DNA from: Icerya purchasi
Lineage: Eukaryota > Arthropoda > Insecta > Hemiptera > Monophlebidae
NCBI GenBank assembly: GCA_039619475.1
Contig: CM077116.1
Coordinates: 464,627,576-464,691,575 of the forward strand
Reading direction: 5' to 3'
Length of the DNA: 64,000 bases
Part shown: one piece after another, positions 62,064 to 64,000 of the stretch
Layout of the letters: each line of letters opens with the position of its first letter
Numbering within the stretch: the first letter of the stretch is position 1
Program-made: the position numbers and the translations under genes
The notes under the pieces: generated by a model
What the model was told of the DNA's origin: nothing
The model's input: only the letters and a program-made list of their open reading frames with translations
The model's database searches: none

Positions 62064-64000
62064 CTGTGGAATAAAGTAAGAACACGAAAAATCCGTTTAA
62101 AAATTACCATCATTATTGTTACCGCTTTTTTCGTGCATAAATAAAAATTTCGAAAAAGACAACGAAAAAAAAAAGTCTTGTCGCGTAAGTCGAAAAAGTG
62201 GAACGAGCAAACGTAACGAAACAAAACGAACGGCGGCGCGACAAGGCAGATAACCTGCAAAAAGAAAAATGTCGGCGTCGCAGATCATAAATTTAAATTA
62301 TCTCGCGAATTATTTCACGCTATTTACACAGTCACGATGATGCACGCTGCGTCGGTCACGTGGACTTTTTTCGCGCCCTTTTGGCTGTCTGCTGGTCTCG
62401 CCGATGCTGCTGCATCCGAGGCGATAGTTCCCGCGATTCCGTTCCGGCATTGGCCGGCTATCGCTCCGTCCGACTTGTTCACTCTGGTCTCCAGCTATTT
62501 CCATCTAGTGTTCCTTCTTCTACTAGCTTGTCCTCATTGGCGCAGTCTTAATCTTATTTTTTTCTCCAACATTACGCGACGCAATCTGCCTATTTTTCTA
62601 TTCATTCGTGGTAGATACATGTATATCTCGCTTTTACGAGCTCTACTATTATTAACTCTGGCTGCAAGGAAAAATATCGTTTTCAGTTTAATTTTCTATT
62701 ATCGCACTGGAGTTGCTAAAGCGCATTTCCCGACAATGATCGAAGACCTAGAGGATATGAAAAATTTGAAATCTCTTTTCGTTGTCGTCAGTAAGTAAGG
62801 AGGTGAGTCGAGTTATTCCGAAGCGGAAAGCTTTGAAATATTCACGGACGTCTAAAAGTTAAGAAAAATTAGCAGTACTCTTTATAACAGAGAGAACATG
62901 GCGCCACTATGTTTATTATTGCGAGAAGAAATACGCGCCGAACGTATTGTGTACACGTATACTGATATTTTTGTATACGTACGTAAATTAGTGGGCTGAG
63001 GTCACTGACCCTTCGTAGCCCGAAATTGCAAATTTGTAAATTTTTAAAATAAATGAGTACTTCAGTGCGCTTATTTCTCTAAAGAATGAAACAAATACAA
63101 CGATTAAAAAAATAAAATTTCGGATAAAAAATTTTCAAATTTAAACTGTTGACAGAGTAATGTATGCGAGAGATATATTTTAAATTTAACGTTCTTTAAA
63201 ACGATAGATATAACAGTTATTTCTTCAAATTTATGAGTCAACGGTAACTAATACTGATTATGTTTTAAACGCGCTTCCTTCTTTAGAATAAAGCAGATAA
63301 TAAACTTATTATTTGCCACTACCGCTATCTCTTTTAAGCACTAAGTTGATTGTAAGGAGAAGAAAAAGGGACGGAATAAAATAAATAAATAAAATAAAAT
63401 AAATAATAGATTAGTTATAGCTAATAAAGTTAGAAATAAGGAAAAATAGGATAAGTTTGTAATAAAATGATTTGCGCGGCGATAAGTATGTATATAGTAT
63501 ACAAGTAGTACAGTATAGACATATTTATATGTAAGAAAACTCGTCGTCGACAACTAGCTTGATGAGGAAATGTGTAAATATTAATAAAATTTTCAAAAAA
63601 AAAAAGAAAAGGATGTCTCATAATTTTAATGAAAATTTACAATCAGCTATGTAATAATTTTTCGATCTCAATCGAATGGTTGAGATCATCCATTGAACTG
63701 GTGATCTCTATTCTGTATTAATGAAACTGCTTTAAAAAATAAATTTTGACATTTACGAATTGTAATAACTCAATAATATTATCTTCTTCTTATATATAAA
63801 AATTTATATATATATATTATATAAATATACACAGAATGTCGAAGTCGGAATGATCTTGAGCACAAACTTTAGTTAATTTGGATGTTACACTCACATGTCG
63901 TTCATCCTGCGGACCCAGACAAATTTAAATTAGTACATTGCCGCTGTCTTCATTTTGCTATCGTAATATATTAAACCAAAAATTACAAACATCTTTTCTA
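62064..64000. other. Flank of the Ig exon, probably intron
   Basis: 62.2-62.55 kb is markedly GC-richer than its surroundings and open on both strands, but no domain is recognisable. The plus frame 62337..62788 ends at a donor-like TCAGTAAGTAAGG, yet is hydrophobic and unlike any family I know. 62.8-64 kb is AT-rich with AAATA-type repeats near 63376..63410. No upstream Ig exon could be read here. Confidence 0.45.

Noticed and set aside
61928..62260. Minus-strand Arg-rich frame of 110 codons
   Set aside because: It covers the Ig exon in the wrong phase and reads through the predicted acceptor; the in-phase reading gives the Ig signature.

Overview
The window looks like insect (at least arthropod) nuclear DNA. 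It is strongly AT-rich, has no operons or bacterial-style genes, carries many decayed retrotransposons, and has two copies of a tRNA-derived SINE. The only convincing host coding sequence is one short exon near the right end. At 61919..62063 (minus) a polypyrimidine/AG acceptor and a GTAAGT donor bracket 48 codons that read as the C-terminal half of an immunoglobulin domain. It is most like the sidestep-type cell-adhesion receptors of insects. Most of the rest is probably intergenic or intronic DNA filled by transposons.

Layout. 1-4.3 kb: AT-rich, no gene. 4.5-5.0 kb: decayed RTE-like C-terminus. 5.49-5.61 kb: near-perfect long hairpin whose arms resemble the 3' tail of a LINE family found elsewhere in the window. 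6.15-7.44 kb: internally deleted Helitron (minus). 7.9-9.9 kb: 5'-truncated I-clade LINE with an open RT/RNase H frame. 10.2-11.3 kb: decayed R1-like LINE (minus). 13.18-13.56 kb: SINE copy 1. 16.2-20.6 kb: RTE-like element, TA microsatellite, a Tc1-like element with very long inverted arms, then a second RTE-like element. 21.9-24.7 kb: three LINE tails. 24.8-28.4 kb: a 35-bp tandem repeat, then an old ~150-bp tandem array split by a 5'-truncated Jockey element with a 13-bp target duplication. 29.2-29.7 kb: SINE copy 2. 30.2-37.9 kb: an almost full-length I-clade LINE (ORF1 plus frameshifted ORF2) between two truncated relatives. 38.6-39.1 kb: Jockey tail. 42.5-44.5 kb: another RNase H-bearing LINE (minus). 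45.3 kb: 93-bp tail copy of the I-clade LINE. 46.6-50.2 kb: a 24-bp minisatellite, a decayed R1-like element with ORF1 and RT remains, and a 9-bp minisatellite. 51.3-52.3 kb: R1-like copy with a nested small palindromic element. 54.7-57.0 kb: several LINE tails. 58.9-60.5 kb: decayed APE-RT element. 61.9-62.1 kb: host Ig exon.

How it fits together. The window records repeated target-primed insertion by at least five LINE lineages (I-like, R1-like, Jockey, RTE-like and an RNase H lineage with a Cys/His tail), plus a cut-and-paste element, a rolling-circle element and a SINE. The most interesting new signal is a hairpin in the 3' UTR of all five I-clade copies. Its stem bases change in a compensating way between copies while the loop stays similar, as expected for an RNA structure recognised by the element's own reverse transcriptase. 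Other signals worth following are the inverted LINE-tail hairpin, the long-armed Tc1-like element, the Helitron deletion junction, a possible SINE/RTE shared tail hairpin, and the Ig exon. All calls come from reading the sequence by eye. No database search was run.
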